Shown: positions 7,649-16,336, counted from the first letter of the stretch. The stretch: 64,000 nucleotides of DNA from Hirschia sp964342355 (GCA_964342355.1 CAYFFG010000012.1:31675-95674); one strand, 5' to 3'. Notes: generated by a model from the letters alone, not told the origin. Made by a program: numbers and translations.

Positions 7649-8872
7649 ATGAGCCTCCAGGACAATCCATCCCCCTCGGCCGCGTTAGTCGCTGGCCGGC
7701 TTGACTCTGCGCCCGAGAGCGCCAAGGCGCGCATATCCTATATCGACGGCGCACGCGGTTATCTATTGTCCATGATGTATCTGGCGCACACGCATTACAC
7801 GCTGGAAAATTCGTTTTTCAAACTTCACCACGGCAATTTCATTCCAGCGATGGATGCGGAATTCTTTGTCCTCATCTCTGGATTTGTGTGTGCGTTGGCT
7901 TATTCCGGCAAACACAAAACATCCGGTATGACAGGGACACTCTTAGCCGTCCTCTCGCGCCTTAAATGGGTTTACCTGTTCCAGGTTATGGTCGCGGTGT
8001 TGATGATCCTGTTGTTCAGGATGTTTGGATCCACAATCGTTGATCCGACCTATACAGCTGATTTTACAACACCTCTGACCGCGCAGATATTTGCAGCTGT
8101 CAGATTTGTCTATCAGCCGCCATATCTGGATATTTTAATGCTTTATATCGCGCTGATGTTGTTCATCCCGCTCGCCACACTTTTGTTGAGCAAAAACCGT
8201 GTGATCAGCTATTTCGCTATCATTGCCGGATTGTGGTTGTTCGTTGAAACCGGACTGGCGGCGCAGTCAGATCAAATTGTGAAATCTATCTTTGCTTATG
8301 ACCGAGCCTTTGCATTGAGAGGGTATTTCCAGCCGCTTTCATATGCGGCGTTGTTTTATGTCGGGTTTTATTTTGGTTTCATCCAGAAGAACAAAGCCAC
8401 TCTTCCTGGCGCATCTCTTTTAAAGAAACCGCCCGTCGTCCTGTTTTGGGCGTCCTTAGGCATCATATTAGTTGCGATTGTCTCTTGTCTTATCTGGCTG
8501 AAAACAGGCCATTTAGAATGGCTCGCCGCACCTGAGCGTCAATCCATTTCAGTTCCCGGCTTTCTGACAACGCTTTCTGTGACGTATGTGGTTTTCTTTC
8601 TTATGGCGCGCACCGGATATGCCAAACTCACAGATATGGCGGGAAATGCCCTGCAAAGCGCACTCAGCCTGCCCTTTCTGACCTTACTTGGGCGAAACTC
8701 GCTGTTCACATATGCAATCCATGCATTGATTATTTTTATTGTTTCCTATGCGATCATCACTACCGGACACGCAGACAGCATTGTTTGGAAGGCATCAGGA
8801 TTGGTCGCCGGATACCTGCTCATTCTCTTGTTTTCCCAGTGGAAACAAAGGCATTTGCCATTCCTGCCCTGA
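7649..8872 (+). CDS. OpgC-like integral membrane acyltransferase
   Basis: A 407-residue membrane protein with about ten hydrophobic segments. After a short polar N terminus comes SYIDGARGYLL, then MYLAHTHYTL and FVLISGFVCALAY, which match the OpgC family. OpgC members carry acyltransferase-3-type topology and add succinyl groups to osmoregulated periplasmic glucans. The donor and acceptor used here cannot be read from the sequence. ATG 7649 follows AGGA about ten bases upstream. Its position between ybgC and tolQ is unusual and hints at an envelope role, but the 88-base and 181-base gaps on either side could allow separate transcription. Confidence 0.75.
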   Translation: MSLQDNPSPSAALVAGRLDSAPESAKARISYIDGARGYLLSMMYLAHTHYTLENSFFKLHHGNFIPAMDAEFFVLISGFVCALAYSGKHKTSGMTGTLLAVLSRLKWVYLFQVMVAVLMILLFRMFGSTIVDPTYTADFTTPLTAQIFAAVRFVYQPPYLDILMLYIALMLFIPLATLLLSKNRVISYFAIIAGLWLFVETGLAAQSDQIVKSIFAYDRAFALRGYFQPLSYAALFYVGFYFGFIQKNKATLPGASLLKKPPVVLFWASLGIILVAIVSCLIWLKTGHLEWLAAPERQSISVPGFLTTLSVTYVVFFLMARTGYAKLTDMAGNALQSALSLPFLTLLGRNSLFTYAIHALIIFIVSYAIITTGHADSIVWKASGLVAGYLLILLFSQWKQRHLPFLP

Positions 8873-8998
8873 TAGCAGAAGCCTCGATTTGTGCTGAAAA
8901 TTTTGGCTAGATTACAAACAATCAACTGTTTTTCGCAGTCTTCTCCTTCATCTTGCCCAATTTGCGATACAAGCAAGCTGAGTTAAAGGACCCCCATC

Positions 8999-9022
8999 GA
9001 CGTCGGCGGGGATACCGACGTC
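8999..9022 (+). promoter_or_regulatory. perfect hairpin in the tolQ leader
   Basis: GACGTCGG (8999-9006) and CCGACGTC (9015-9022) form a perfect 8-bp stem around the 8-base loop CGGGGATA, ending 31 bases before the tolQ ATG. No T-run follows, so it is not a classic intrinsic terminator. It could be a DNA operator, an RNA stabiliser, or a terminator of the preceding OpgC-like gene lacking a U tract. Confidence 0.4.
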
Positions 9023-9053
9023 AATTGATTGGTCATATCAACAAGAGGCCCTG

Positions 9054-9839
9054 ATGCTGTCTGTAGATTTAGTTATTGCTGACGGACTGAACACTCTGTC
9101 CGCCATGCCCTTCCTTCAAGTCACAACTGGCGAAGCGGGCGCGCTGGAAGGCGCAGAGGATTTCTCCTTTATTTCTTTGATTATGCAGGCTGGTCCGGTC
9201 GTTAAGATCGTGATGGCCGTCCTGGTGATCATGTCTATCTGGTCATGGATGGTGACCATTGATCGCTGGTTGGGGATCACAGCGACCAAGAAAAAAGGCA
9301 AACAGTTCGAGCAGGCCTTCTGGTCAGGCCAACCATTAGACGAAATGGATGACCGCGTTGGCGACAAACCTTCTGACGCGTTAGCGCGGGTTTATTCAGC
9401 CGGCTCACGCGAATGGCGCGAAGCGCGCCGCATTCGTACGCTGACCGATTCTGTCGCGACGTCGATGATCCAGCGCGCACGCTCGCAAATGATGGTGACG
9501 GTCAATCGTGAAGCTGCCCGTATGGAAAGCGGCTTGTCTTCACTGGCGATCATTGGATCTTCCGCTCCCTTTATCGGCCTCTTCGGAACCGTCTGGGGGA
9601 TTATGACCGCCTTCCGTGATATTGGCGCATCTGGTGAGACAAACCTTGCGGTGGTCGCGCCTGGTATGGCCGAAGCCCTGTTTGCAACAGCACTTGGGCT
9701 GTTAGCGGCAATCCCGGCAATGATCTTCTATAACAAGTTTTCCGGCGACGTGAACAAGTTCGCTGAGCACATGGAAAGCTTCGCTGAAGAATTTGTTGTG
9801 CGCATTTCCCGCCGTTTAGCTGAACGACTGGACGATTAA
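9054..9839 (+). CDS. tolQ: Tol-Pal system proton-channel subunit TolQ
   Basis: Inner-membrane subunit that, with TolR, harvests the proton-motive force to energise TolA. The 261-residue protein has the MotA/TolQ/ExbB layout: a membrane segment near residues 42-62, a long cytoplasmic loop, and two more membrane segments near 168-225. These include the conserved APFIGLFGTVWGIMTAF and AEALFATALGLLAAIPAM stretches. AGAGG lies five bases before the ATG. The four-base gap to tolR indicates tight coupling. Confidence 0.96.
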   Translation: MLSVDLVIADGLNTLSAMPFLQVTTGEAGALEGAEDFSFISLIMQAGPVVKIVMAVLVIMSIWSWMVTIDRWLGITATKKKGKQFEQAFWSGQPLDEMDDRVGDKPSDALARVYSAGSREWREARRIRTLTDSVATSMIQRARSQMMVTVNREAARMESGLSSLAIIGSSAPFIGLFGTVWGIMTAFRDIGASGETNLAVVAPGMAEALFATALGLLAAIPAMIFYNKFSGDVNKFAEHMESFAEEFVVRISRRLAERLDD

Positions 9840-9843
9840 TTCC

Positions 9844-10305
9844 ATGGCCATGATGTCCTCTTCCGGCGGTGGTCGCGGACGCCGCCGCTCACAGAACGCA
9901 GATATCAACGTCACACCCCTGGTGGATGTGATGCTGGTGCTTCTCGTTATCTTTATGGTGACGGCGCCAATGGTGGTGACCGGCGAACCAGTGAACCTGG
10001 CAAAAACATCGTCCAAACCATTGCCGCCCTCTGAAAACCAGTCACTGGCGCTGACGGTCAATGCAAACGGCCAACTGTTTATTGGGGGCAATCTGGAACC
10101 GATTGAACCGGCGCAATTGGGCGAACAACTCATCGCTATCGCCAAGAATGGTTACGAAGATCGCGTGCTGGTGCGCGGCGACAAGGACGCCAACTATGGT
10201 GATGTCCTGAATGCTTTGTCGCTTGTGCGCGCCGCTGGATTTACAAATGTCGGCCTTGTGACAGACCCGTCAAAAACAGGCCGTGCAAAAGGCAAGGAAA
10301 GCTGA
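9844..10305 (+). CDS. tolR: Tol-Pal system subunit TolR (ExbD/TolR family)
   Basis: Single-pass inner-membrane protein of 153 residues. After a short basic, Gly/Ser-rich cytoplasmic tail comes NVTPLVDVMLVLLVIFMVTA, with Asp28 at the place of the proton-carrying aspartate of TolR/ExbD. The periplasmic domain ends in LVRGDKDANYGDVLNALSLV, the usual peptidoglycan-binding/dimerisation region. It forms the stator channel with TolQ. The stop is four bases before the GTG start of tolA. Confidence 0.95.
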   Translation: MAMMSSSGGGRGRRRSQNADINVTPLVDVMLVLLVIFMVTAPMVVTGEPVNLAKTSSKPLPPSENQSLALTVNANGQLFIGGNLEPIEPAQLGEQLIAIAKNGYEDRVLVRGDKDANYGDVLNALSLVRAAGFTNVGLVTDPSKTGRAKGKES

Positions 10306-10308
10306 GGC

Positions 10309-11196
10309 GTGCGCCCAGGACTTCCACTCTCCATACTCCTTCATGCCGGCATAGTTGCGTCAGCCTATGTTGCGTTTCCGCACACGTTTGAGGAAATAGA
10401 CGAAGAGCTGATCATTGTGCCGATTGATCTGGTGGTGATTGACGACACGACAAACCTTGCCTTGTCAAAACCGGATGAGCCTGAAGATGTGCCCGAGCCT
10501 GAAAAGGTTGAGGAGCCAGAGCCTGAAGACACACCAGAACCATTAGATGAAGGCGAAATAGAAGAAGATCCGGACCCGCGCGCGGAAGACGATTTAGGCG
10601 AAGCAGAACCGATTCCGGAAGATGAACCCGAGCCGGAACCAGAACCGGAAGAAGCAGAGCCAACGCCCACACCGACTCCAACACCTAAACCCACCCCAAC
10701 ACCGACCCCTACGCCGGCGCCGCCAGAACCAACGCCAACAACAAAAAAACCAGACAATTCATTTCTCGACCGCGCGCTTCAATCCACACAGCAAGCCAAG
10801 AAGACGCGTGAACGCGAAATCAAAGAATTACCTGACCTGAAAGAAGTGAAAAACGCTCGCGAAAGCACACGCTCGGCCGGCGACCGCCAACGCGACACAG
10901 CAACGTGGACTGCTTTGCTAAAAACAAAGCTGACAAAATGTTTTGCAGACTTTGCAGACTTTGCAGAAGCGGACCGATTGCGGACCTCTTACCAGATCAA
11001 TCTCAACAAGGACGGCACACTATTGCGCCCGCCGCGCAGAATCGCTCCTGCTCAAATACCGCTCGGTGACCAACAATTACGCGTTTTTGATATCAACGCC
11101 CAGCGTGCGATTAAGAAATGCGAACCCTACGATGACATTTTCCCGCCGGAACTCTATGAGGAGTGGAAGGATTTCACTTTCAATTTCGGTAAGTAA
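10309..11196 (+). CDS. tolA: Tol-Pal system protein TolA
   Basis: Envelope-spanning protein that carries TolQR-derived force to Pal. The 295-residue product starts at GTG 10309. It has one N-terminal membrane segment (LSILLHAGIVASAYVAF), a central spacer made of acidic Glu/Pro stretches and then a Pro-Thr repeat, a basic helical part, and a C-terminal domain with two cysteines (residues near 213 and 266) as in TolA domain III. The spacer is much shorter and more proline-rich than the long alanine helix of E. coli TolA. A triplet of 9-bp repeats lies at the start of the C-terminal domain. Identity rests on position and architecture as much as on sequence. Confidence 0.88.
   Translation: MRPGLPLSILLHAGIVASAYVAFPHTFEEIDEELIIVPIDLVVIDDTTNLALSKPDEPEDVPEPEKVEEPEPEDTPEPLDEGEIEEDPDPRAEDDLGEAEPIPEDEPEPEPEPEEAEPTPTPTPTPKPTPTPTPTPAPPEPTPTTKKPDNSFLDRALQSTQQAKKTREREIKELPDLKEVKNARESTRSAGDRQRDTATWTALLKTKLTKCFADFADFAEADRLRTSYQINLNKDGTLLRPPRRIAPAQIPLGDQQLRVFDINAQRAIKKCEPYDDIFPPELYEEWKDFTFNFGK
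10661..10741 (+). repeat. Pro-Thr coding repeat in tolA
   Basis: Degenerate runs of codons for Pro-Thr pairs (PTPTPTPKPTPTPTPTP) form the distal part of the TolA spacer. Pal has a very similar tract. The DNA is built of near-identical 6-base units, so slippage could change spacer length in frame. Confidence 0.8.
10942..10968 (+). repeat. three tandem 9-bp units in tolA
   Basis: TTTGCAGAC occurs at 10942-10950 and 10951-10959, and TTTGCAGAA at 10960-10968. They encode FADFADFAE at the beginning of the TolA C-terminal domain, just after its first cysteine. Unit gain or loss would keep the frame. Confidence 0.85.
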
Positions 11197-11226
11197 CAAG
11201 ACCCTAAGAATTAGGAGAGCCTCCCC

Positions 11227-12597
11227 ATGAAGTCTGTCGTCAGCTGTTTAGCCGCGCTTATAGTCGCTGCGACCGCGCTGCCACTCGCTCTTACAGCGTC
11301 GGCGCAGGATAATGTTGTTAACATCACCGAGGGCACTTTCCAGCCCATGCCAACGGCGATTCCAGACTTTTCTGGCGATACGCCTGAAGAGGCGACTTTG
11401 GCGACTGATATCTCCGAAGTCATTCGCAACGACCTCGCCGGCTCCGGTCTTTTCCGCATGATTGACCCAGCCGCATTTGTTGAAAGAAACCTTGATATTT
11501 CAGTCCTGCCTCGTTTTGCAGACTGGAAAGTCATCAGCGCTGAAGCGCTCCTTGTGGGTAAGACCACGATCGACACCTCCGGGCAGATGTCGACACAGTT
11601 CCGACTGTTTGATGTCTTCACTGGTCGCCAGCTGTATTCACAGGAATACATCTCATCTCGTGAGAACTGGCGCCGTATCGGTCACATCATCGCAGACGAT
11701 ATTTACGAACAACTCACCCCGGATGGCGGATATTTTGACAGCCGCATCGTTTATGTCGCCGAAAGCGGCCCCAAAACAAAGCGCACGCGTCGCCTTGCGA
11801 TCATGGACCAGGATGGGGCAAACCCGGAATACCTGACCGAAGGTCGTGTAGAAGTTCAAACACCACGTTTTGATCCATCTTCTCAGACAATTATTTACAC
11901 CGCACTGGTGCCGGACGCGCGCAACCCGCTGATCGAACGTCGCCGCATCTACCTTTTCAACATTGAAACAGGCCGTGAAGAAGTCATCGGTGACTTTGGC
12001 GCGACGTCATTTGCTGCGCGTTTCTCTCCTGACGGTGAAAACATCGCTATGTCGATTGCTGAAAACGGTAACTCAGACATCTACATTCTCAACACAGCCA
12101 ATCGCCAGCGGACGCGTCTGACAACCAACCCTGCAATTGACACCTCCCCGTCTTATTCTCCAGACGGAAGCCAGATTGTGTTCACCTCTGACCGTGGCGG
12201 CTCGCAGCAGCTCTACATCATGAATGCCGATGGCACAGACCTGAACTGTCCGACAGGCGGTCGCGACAAAGCATGTCGCATTACCTTCGGTCAGGGTCTT
12301 TACTCAACGCCGGTCTGGTCTCCACGGGGTGACTTGGTCGCCTTCACAAAGCAAACACAGGGCCGTTTTGAAATCGGCGTGATTAAAACAGACGGAACAG
12401 GCGAGCGTTCGCTGACATCTGATTATCTGGTGGAAGGTCCAACCTGGTCGCCAAACGGTCGCGTCATCATCTTCTTCAAAGAATCCCGCGGCGGACGCCC
12501 TGGCCTTTGGAGTGTTGATCTCACAGGCCGGAACCTGAAGCGTGTGCCAACACCAGGCGACGCTTCCGACCCAGCCTGGTCGCCAGTTCTGCAATAA
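11227..12597 (+). CDS. tolB: Tol-Pal periplasmic beta-propeller protein TolB
   Basis: Periplasmic protein of 456 residues that binds Pal and TolA. A signal peptide ends near ALTASAQ. An N-terminal domain (SGLFRMIDPAAFVER and later YSQEYISSRENWRRIGHIIAD) precedes a beta-propeller whose blades show repeated SPDG-type turns (FSPDGENIAMS, YSPDGSQIVFTSDRGG, WSPRGDLVAFT, WSPNGRVIIFF). AGGAGAG is just upstream of the ATG. A strong intrinsic terminator follows, so tolB closes this transcription unit and pal begins another. Confidence 0.97.
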   Translation: MKSVVSCLAALIVAATALPLALTASAQDNVVNITEGTFQPMPTAIPDFSGDTPEEATLATDISEVIRNDLAGSGLFRMIDPAAFVERNLDISVLPRFADWKVISAEALLVGKTTIDTSGQMSTQFRLFDVFTGRQLYSQEYISSRENWRRIGHIIADDIYEQLTPDGGYFDSRIVYVAESGPKTKRTRRLAIMDQDGANPEYLTEGRVEVQTPRFDPSSQTIIYTALVPDARNPLIERRRIYLFNIETGREEVIGDFGATSFAARFSPDGENIAMSIAENGNSDIYILNTANRQRTRLTTNPAIDTSPSYSPDGSQIVFTSDRGGSQQLYIMNADGTDLNCPTGGRDKACRITFGQGLYSTPVWSPRGDLVAFTKQTQGRFEIGVIKTDGTGERSLTSDYLVEGPTWSPNGRVIIFFKESRGGRPGLWSVDLTGRNLKRVPTPGDASDPAWSPVLQ

Positions 12598-12616
12598 TCG
12601 GGACGCATTAAGCAAT

Positions 12617-12648
12617 AAAAGCAGGCTGTTTCATCAGCCTGCTTTTTT
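12617..12648 (+). terminator. intrinsic terminator after tolB
   Basis: AAAAGCAGGCTG and CAGCCTGCTTTT form a perfect stem around the loop TTTCAT, followed by a run of T. It ends the ruvB-to-tolB block. Confidence 0.93.
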
Positions 12649-12948
12649 ATTTTTGCCTCATCATGGTCAAATTATTCGGTCAGTTTGATCTTAAACTACC
12701 TAAAAACCGTGCACATTACGGTTGAAAAAGAAAATTCAAGCCAAATTTTGTGATTTTCGACCATGAAATTCGCGTTAGACCTGCATTGTTGGTGTTGCAG
12801 TTTTCGAAAACCGCGTCTTAAGGTGAGTCCCGCGTTCGATGTCCGTGCAACCGTTTCGCGCAACGGTCACAAAAGATCGTTATGCATTCGTTGTATCTAG
12901 TGCACGCTCAGTGTGAGCGTGAGCGACATTAGGGGAGTCTGGAAGACA
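12649..12948 (+). promoter_or_regulatory. non-coding pal promoter/leader region with two dyads
   Basis: About 300 bases without a gene. Two perfect dyads are visible. One is ACCGTT (12850-12855) with AACGGT (12862-12867). The other is CACGCTCA (12903-12910) with TGAGCGTG (12914-12921), an 8-bp stem with a 3-base loop ending 27 bases before the pal ATG. The region must hold the pal promoter because a terminator precedes it. I could not assign clear -35/-10 boxes. Confidence 0.45.
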
Positions 12949-13485
12949 ATGAGTTACAAAATTAGTTTCGCCGCACTGACATTTACGGTCGCTGCTTTTG
13001 CGTCCGGTTGTGCAACCCAACCTGAGCCGGCTCCTGCGCCGACTCCAACACCAACACCGGTTGTCACACCGACACCGACACCTACGCCAACACCGACACC
13101 AACTGGCCCAATCGCTGGTTCTCTGGAAGACTTCCAGACAAACGTCGCTGGCAAAGTGTTCTTCGATGTTGATCAGTACAACCTGGACGACGCTGACCGT
13201 GCTGCTCTTGCTGAGCAGGCTGCATGGTTGAACACATACCAGAACGTCACAATCCAGATTGCTGGTAACTGTGACGAGCGCGGCACACGTGAGTACAACA
13301 TCGCGCTGGGCGAGCGTCGTGCGAACGCTGCAAAAGAATACCTGATCAGCCTGGGTGTTGCAGGATCCCGTATTTCCACAGTGTCTTACGGTAAGGACCG
13401 CCCAACAGACCCACGCTCCACGCCAGAAGCATGGAACGTGAACCGTAACGCGACTACAAAAATTGTTGGCGGCGTCAGCAGCTAA
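12949..13485 (+). CDS. pal: peptidoglycan-associated lipoprotein Pal
   Basis: Outer-membrane lipoprotein that binds peptidoglycan and TolB. From ATG 12949 the signal peptide ends in the lipobox ASGC, making Cys21 the lipidated residue. A Pro-Thr repeat linker (about residues 30-53) leads into an OmpA-like domain with FFDVDQYNLDD, IQIAGNCDERGTREYNIALG, ERRANAAKEYL and SYGKDRP. The frame is open to a GTG at 12913, but that would spoil the signal peptide; ATG 12949 follows GGAAGA. The gene stands between its own leader and a terminator, so its expression is probably separate from tolQRAB. Confidence 0.97.
   Translation: MSYKISFAALTFTVAAFASGCATQPEPAPAPTPTPTPVVTPTPTPTPTPTPTGPIAGSLEDFQTNVAGKVFFDVDQYNLDDADRAALAEQAAWLNTYQNVTIQIAGNCDERGTREYNIALGERRANAAKEYLISLGVAGSRISTVSYGKDRPTDPRSTPEAWNVNRNATTKIVGGVSS
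13037..13104 (+). repeat. Pro-Thr coding repeat in pal
   Basis: Runs of ACACCG/ACACCA-type units encode PTPTPTP and TPTPTPTPTP around a short VVT break, forming the linker between the lipid anchor and the OmpA-like domain. Confidence 0.8.
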
Positions 13486-13499
13486 TTAATATCACTCGG

Positions 13500-13538
13500 C
13501 GTCACCGCGTCGCCATAATTTCGGCGCGGTGACGTTTT
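13500..13538 (+). terminator. terminator-like hairpin after pal
   Basis: CGTCACCGCG (13500-13509) pairs perfectly with CGCGGTGACG (13525-13534), followed by TTTT. The 15-base loop is large and the T-run short, so termination may be partial and allow some read-through into cpoB. Confidence 0.75.
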
Positions 13539-13544
13539 AGCTGT

Positions 13545-14408
13545 GTGAGTATGATGAAGAAGCGCGCTATTTCAAACTTAGCCGCCGCAGCTCTTTCGAC
13601 TGCGGCTTTTGTGTTGATTACAGGCCCAGCGACCGCGCAATCTGCGCCTGATCCGCTGGTCTCCCGCATGCAAACGCGGATTGATGCGATCGAGGAAAGC
13701 GTTCAACGCGCGACAGGTCGCGTAGAGCAATCCGGTTTTCAAGTCAGCCAATTGCGCAAGACCATCGACTTGCAAGCCAATGAAATCTCTCAGCTCAAAC
13801 AGGCGCTCGCCGCGCAAAATGAGCGTATCAAGAAATTAGAAGCCCTCGTCAACGCGCCAGCAAACGCTGCAGCGTCCGCGGCGTCCGGTCCGGCTGAGAC
13901 AGTTGTGCCGCTGGTTGGACCAACTGATCCCGCAACCAAGCAAGCGATCGCCGCTCAACGCGATCAGGCTGATGAGAGTATTGCGAACAAAGTCGCGCCG
14001 ACACAATCCTTGTCTGATGACCCGGCCATGTTGTTCAAGCAGGCTAAGACTTTGTTGCTGGAGGGTGACTTCCCTGCTGCGGAGACAGCCTTCTCAACAT
14101 TTGTCGACAATCACAGCGAAGCGCCAGAAGCTGGCGAAGCGCAATACTGGCTTGGTGAATCACGCCTTATTCAGGAAGCTTACCCAGAAGCTGCTGAGGC
14201 CTACATCACTTTGATCAGCCAATACCCAAACACAGCAAAAGCGCCCGACGGGCTGGTCAAGCTTGCACGTTCTTTGCGTATGATGGGCGAAGCCGAACAA
14301 GCGTGTGGCGCATTGAATGAAATTCCGGTTCGCTATCCCGACGCGAACGCCGTGACGCGCAGCCTGGCCGCATCAGAGCGCTCTCGCGCCAAGTGCGACA
14401 CGAACTAG
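13545..14408 (+). CDS. cpoB: cell division coordinator CpoB (YbgF), TPR protein of the Tol-Pal system
   Basis: Periplasmic protein of about 285 residues. A signal peptide ending ATAQS is followed by a heptad-rich coiled coil (LRKTIDLQANEISQLKQAL) like the trimerisation region of YbgF. After an Ala-rich linker come tetratricopeptide repeats (FKQAKTLLLEGDFPAAETAF, EAQYWLGESRLIQEAYPEAA, and AKAPDGLVKLARSLR). In E. coli CpoB coordinates outer-membrane constriction with septal peptidoglycan synthesis through TolA. The start may be GTG 13545 or ATG 13551/13554. Confidence 0.92.
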   Translation: MSMMKKRAISNLAAAALSTAAFVLITGPATAQSAPDPLVSRMQTRIDAIEESVQRATGRVEQSGFQVSQLRKTIDLQANEISQLKQALAAQNERIKKLEALVNAPANAAASAASGPAETVVPLVGPTDPATKQAIAAQRDQADESIANKVAPTQSLSDDPAMLFKQAKTLLLEGDFPAAETAFSTFVDNHSEAPEAGEAQYWLGESRLIQEAYPEAAEAYITLISQYPNTAKAPDGLVKLARSLRMMGEAEQACGALNEIPVRYPDANAVTRSLAASERSRAKCDTN

Positions 14409-14412
14409 CGCC

Positions 14413-14949
14413 ATGAGCGGGCGCGCGATATCCGTTTGGGTTTTCAGCGTCGCTACCGCAGCGTTGTTGCTAAAGCCTTTGGCGCTCAGCGCCGCTGCGC
14501 AATCAGCTCCTGCATCCGCTGAACGTGTGCGCGGCGGTATTTTGGACGCATCTGACGCAAATCGCCTTTCACGCTTCATGACGTCGCTGGGATATCGCGC
14601 GGACCTATCGACCGACGCCAGTGGCGATCCGGCAATTGAGGGCCGCATTTCATCTACGGATTACGCTATCCAGTTTTATGAATGCGAGAATGGCGAGTTC
14701 TGTAATTCCGTCCAGTTTATTGCTGATACGCCACTTCCAATCGGCAAATCGGTTGAAGATGTGAATGCGTTCAACATGCGCTGGCGCTATGTGCGCGCCT
14801 CAATTAGCGAAAATATTGTCCGCCTCCAAATGGATGTAAATTTGGATGGCGGCGTCACTGCTGGTAATATCGAAGACACACTGGATATCTGGCGGCGTCT
14901 CGTTGAAACCTTCGAAAAAGAATTCTCTTCCAAAAGCCCAGGCCAATAA
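14413..14949 (+). CDS. YbjN domain-containing secreted protein
   Basis: A 178-residue protein with an N-terminal hydrophobic signal sequence and a YbjN-type domain: the DANRLSRFMTSLGYRADL helix and strand, GDPAIEGRISSTDYAIQFYE, and a hydrophobic NSVQFIAD strand. YbjN-domain proteins have a type III secretion chaperone-like fold, and their molecular role is poorly defined. It starts four bases after cpoB and abuts tilS, so it looks like part of the same operon; an envelope role is only a guess from position. Confidence 0.72.
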   Translation: MSGRAISVWVFSVATAALLLKPLALSAAAQSAPASAERVRGGILDASDANRLSRFMTSLGYRADLSTDASGDPAIEGRISSTDYAIQFYECENGEFCNSVQFIADTPLPIGKSVEDVNAFNMRWRYVRASISENIVRLQMDVNLDGGVTAGNIEDTLDIWRRLVETFEKEFSSKSPGQ

Positions 14950-14962
14950 GATTTTGTCTTTT

Positions 14963-16336
14963 GTGGCTAAGACGCATGCTGAATGCGGTTTCTATTCCCA
15001 GTTTGAAGCCGCCATGAATGTTTTGCATGACGCGATTGGGCGCCCATCCGACTATGGAATTGCAGTCTCGGGCGGTTCAGACAGTCTATCAATGCTTTAC
15101 CTTGCATCCGCCTGGGCAAAAGACGCTAACGTCCGGTTTCACGCCGTGACTGTTGATCACGGCCTGCGAGAAGAAGCGGCTGCGGAGGCTGAATGGGTTA
15201 GTCAGACCGCCAACGCGCTCGGCGTTCCTCACGACACTCTGACCTGGCGCCCCTCTGTGGCCGCCAGTCAGGCTGATGCGCGGACGGCCCGCCACTCTCT
15301 GATCGCAGCGTGGAGCAAGAATAAATCCATATCCAATATTCTACTCGGTCATACGCTGAATGACCGGATTGAAACCATGATGATGCGCGCGCGTCAGGGG
15401 TCAGGCTGGTATGGCATGGCGGCACTGCCTGCTGCTTCAGCCTCCCCCATTTGGCCTGACGGACGACATTTGACACATCTTCGGCCACTCACCCTGTTCA
15501 CGCGATCACAATTGCGCACCTGGCTAAGCAGTCACGATCTTTCCTGGATAGACGATCCTTCTAACGATAATGACAAATATGAGCGTGTGCGCACGCGCAG
15601 CGTTCTGGAAGGCGTATCCGATATTGCTTTGCGATCGGCGCAGACAAGCCTTGATCGCCTCTCTGATCTGCGTACGGCCATAAACGACAGTATTATCGCG
15701 TTTTGCGACGCCGATGTGGATTGGCGCCAGGATGGCTCAGCTCAAGCAAATATTGCGGCGCTACAAGAATATGTCCCCGCAATTCGCACGCGTACGCTTT
15801 TACACATCGCAAGCTGTGTCACAGGGCGTGACTGCTCATCTGCATTAGCGCAATTTGAAAAACTCAGTGAGCGGTTGAATGAAGGTCCGCTCGATAAAAC
15901 GCTCATCTGCAGTGAGGCAGCCTTCAGCAGCGATGACAATCAAATATTCATCGCCATGCGACCCCGAAAATCAGGCAAGTCAACCGGTGCGCCGTCGCCG
16001 AGCGCTAGCTCTGTTGTCATTGATCAAATTTTCGACAATCGCTTCAAAATCCAGCGCTCCATGGCCGACGCGCAACTGATGACATGGGATGAGGCGCAGG
16101 CAACAGGCCGACAATTATCCCATCTAAGCCGTGTTGCGCCTGTCATAGCCCGCCGGTCGGCGCCGGTGTTTTTACCTGATGATCCGACGCAAAATGCGAG
16201 CTGGGCATGGCCCGAAGCGAAACACTCAATGGAAGACGCAACCGTCCTTGCACTGCATAAAACCCGCAGTGACGCATTAAAAAATACACTGTTTTGGGGC
16301 CAACTCCTTCAAACTGACCCGAATAAGTGCCATTAA
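14963..16336 (+). CDS. tilS: tRNA(Ile)-lysidine synthetase TilS
   Basis: ATP-dependent enzyme that changes cytidine 34 of tRNA-Ile(CAU) to lysidine, so the tRNA reads AUA codons. The N-PP-loop signature AVSGGSDSLSML is followed by the characteristic VTVDHGLREEAAAEA and LLGHTLNDRIETMMMR segments and RPLTLFTRSQLRTWL. The C-terminal part is divergent. The start is uncertain: GTG 14963, TTG 14954 and ATG 15014 are all possible, and none has a strong ribosome binding site. The frame extends back into the preceding gene, but that part does not resemble TilS. ftsH follows 106 bases downstream, a common tilS-ftsH pairing. Confidence 0.9.
   Translation: MAKTHAECGFYSQFEAAMNVLHDAIGRPSDYGIAVSGGSDSLSMLYLASAWAKDANVRFHAVTVDHGLREEAAAEAEWVSQTANALGVPHDTLTWRPSVAASQADARTARHSLIAAWSKNKSISNILLGHTLNDRIETMMMRARQGSGWYGMAALPAASASPIWPDGRHLTHLRPLTLFTRSQLRTWLSSHDLSWIDDPSNDNDKYERVRTRSVLEGVSDIALRSAQTSLDRLSDLRTAINDSIIAFCDADVDWRQDGSAQANIAALQEYVPAIRTRTLLHIASCVTGRDCSSALAQFEKLSERLNEGPLDKTLICSEAAFSSDDNQIFIAMRPRKSGKSTGAPSPSASSVVIDQIFDNRFKIQRSMADAQLMTWDEAQATGRQLSHLSRVAPVIARRSAPVFLPDDPTQNASWAWPEAKHSMEDATVLALHKTRSDALKNTLFWGQLLQTDPNKCH

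Noticed and set aside
10661..13104. Repeats in tolA and pal as a CRISPR array
   Set aside because: They are short codon-level Pro-Thr repeats inside genes, with no unique spacers.
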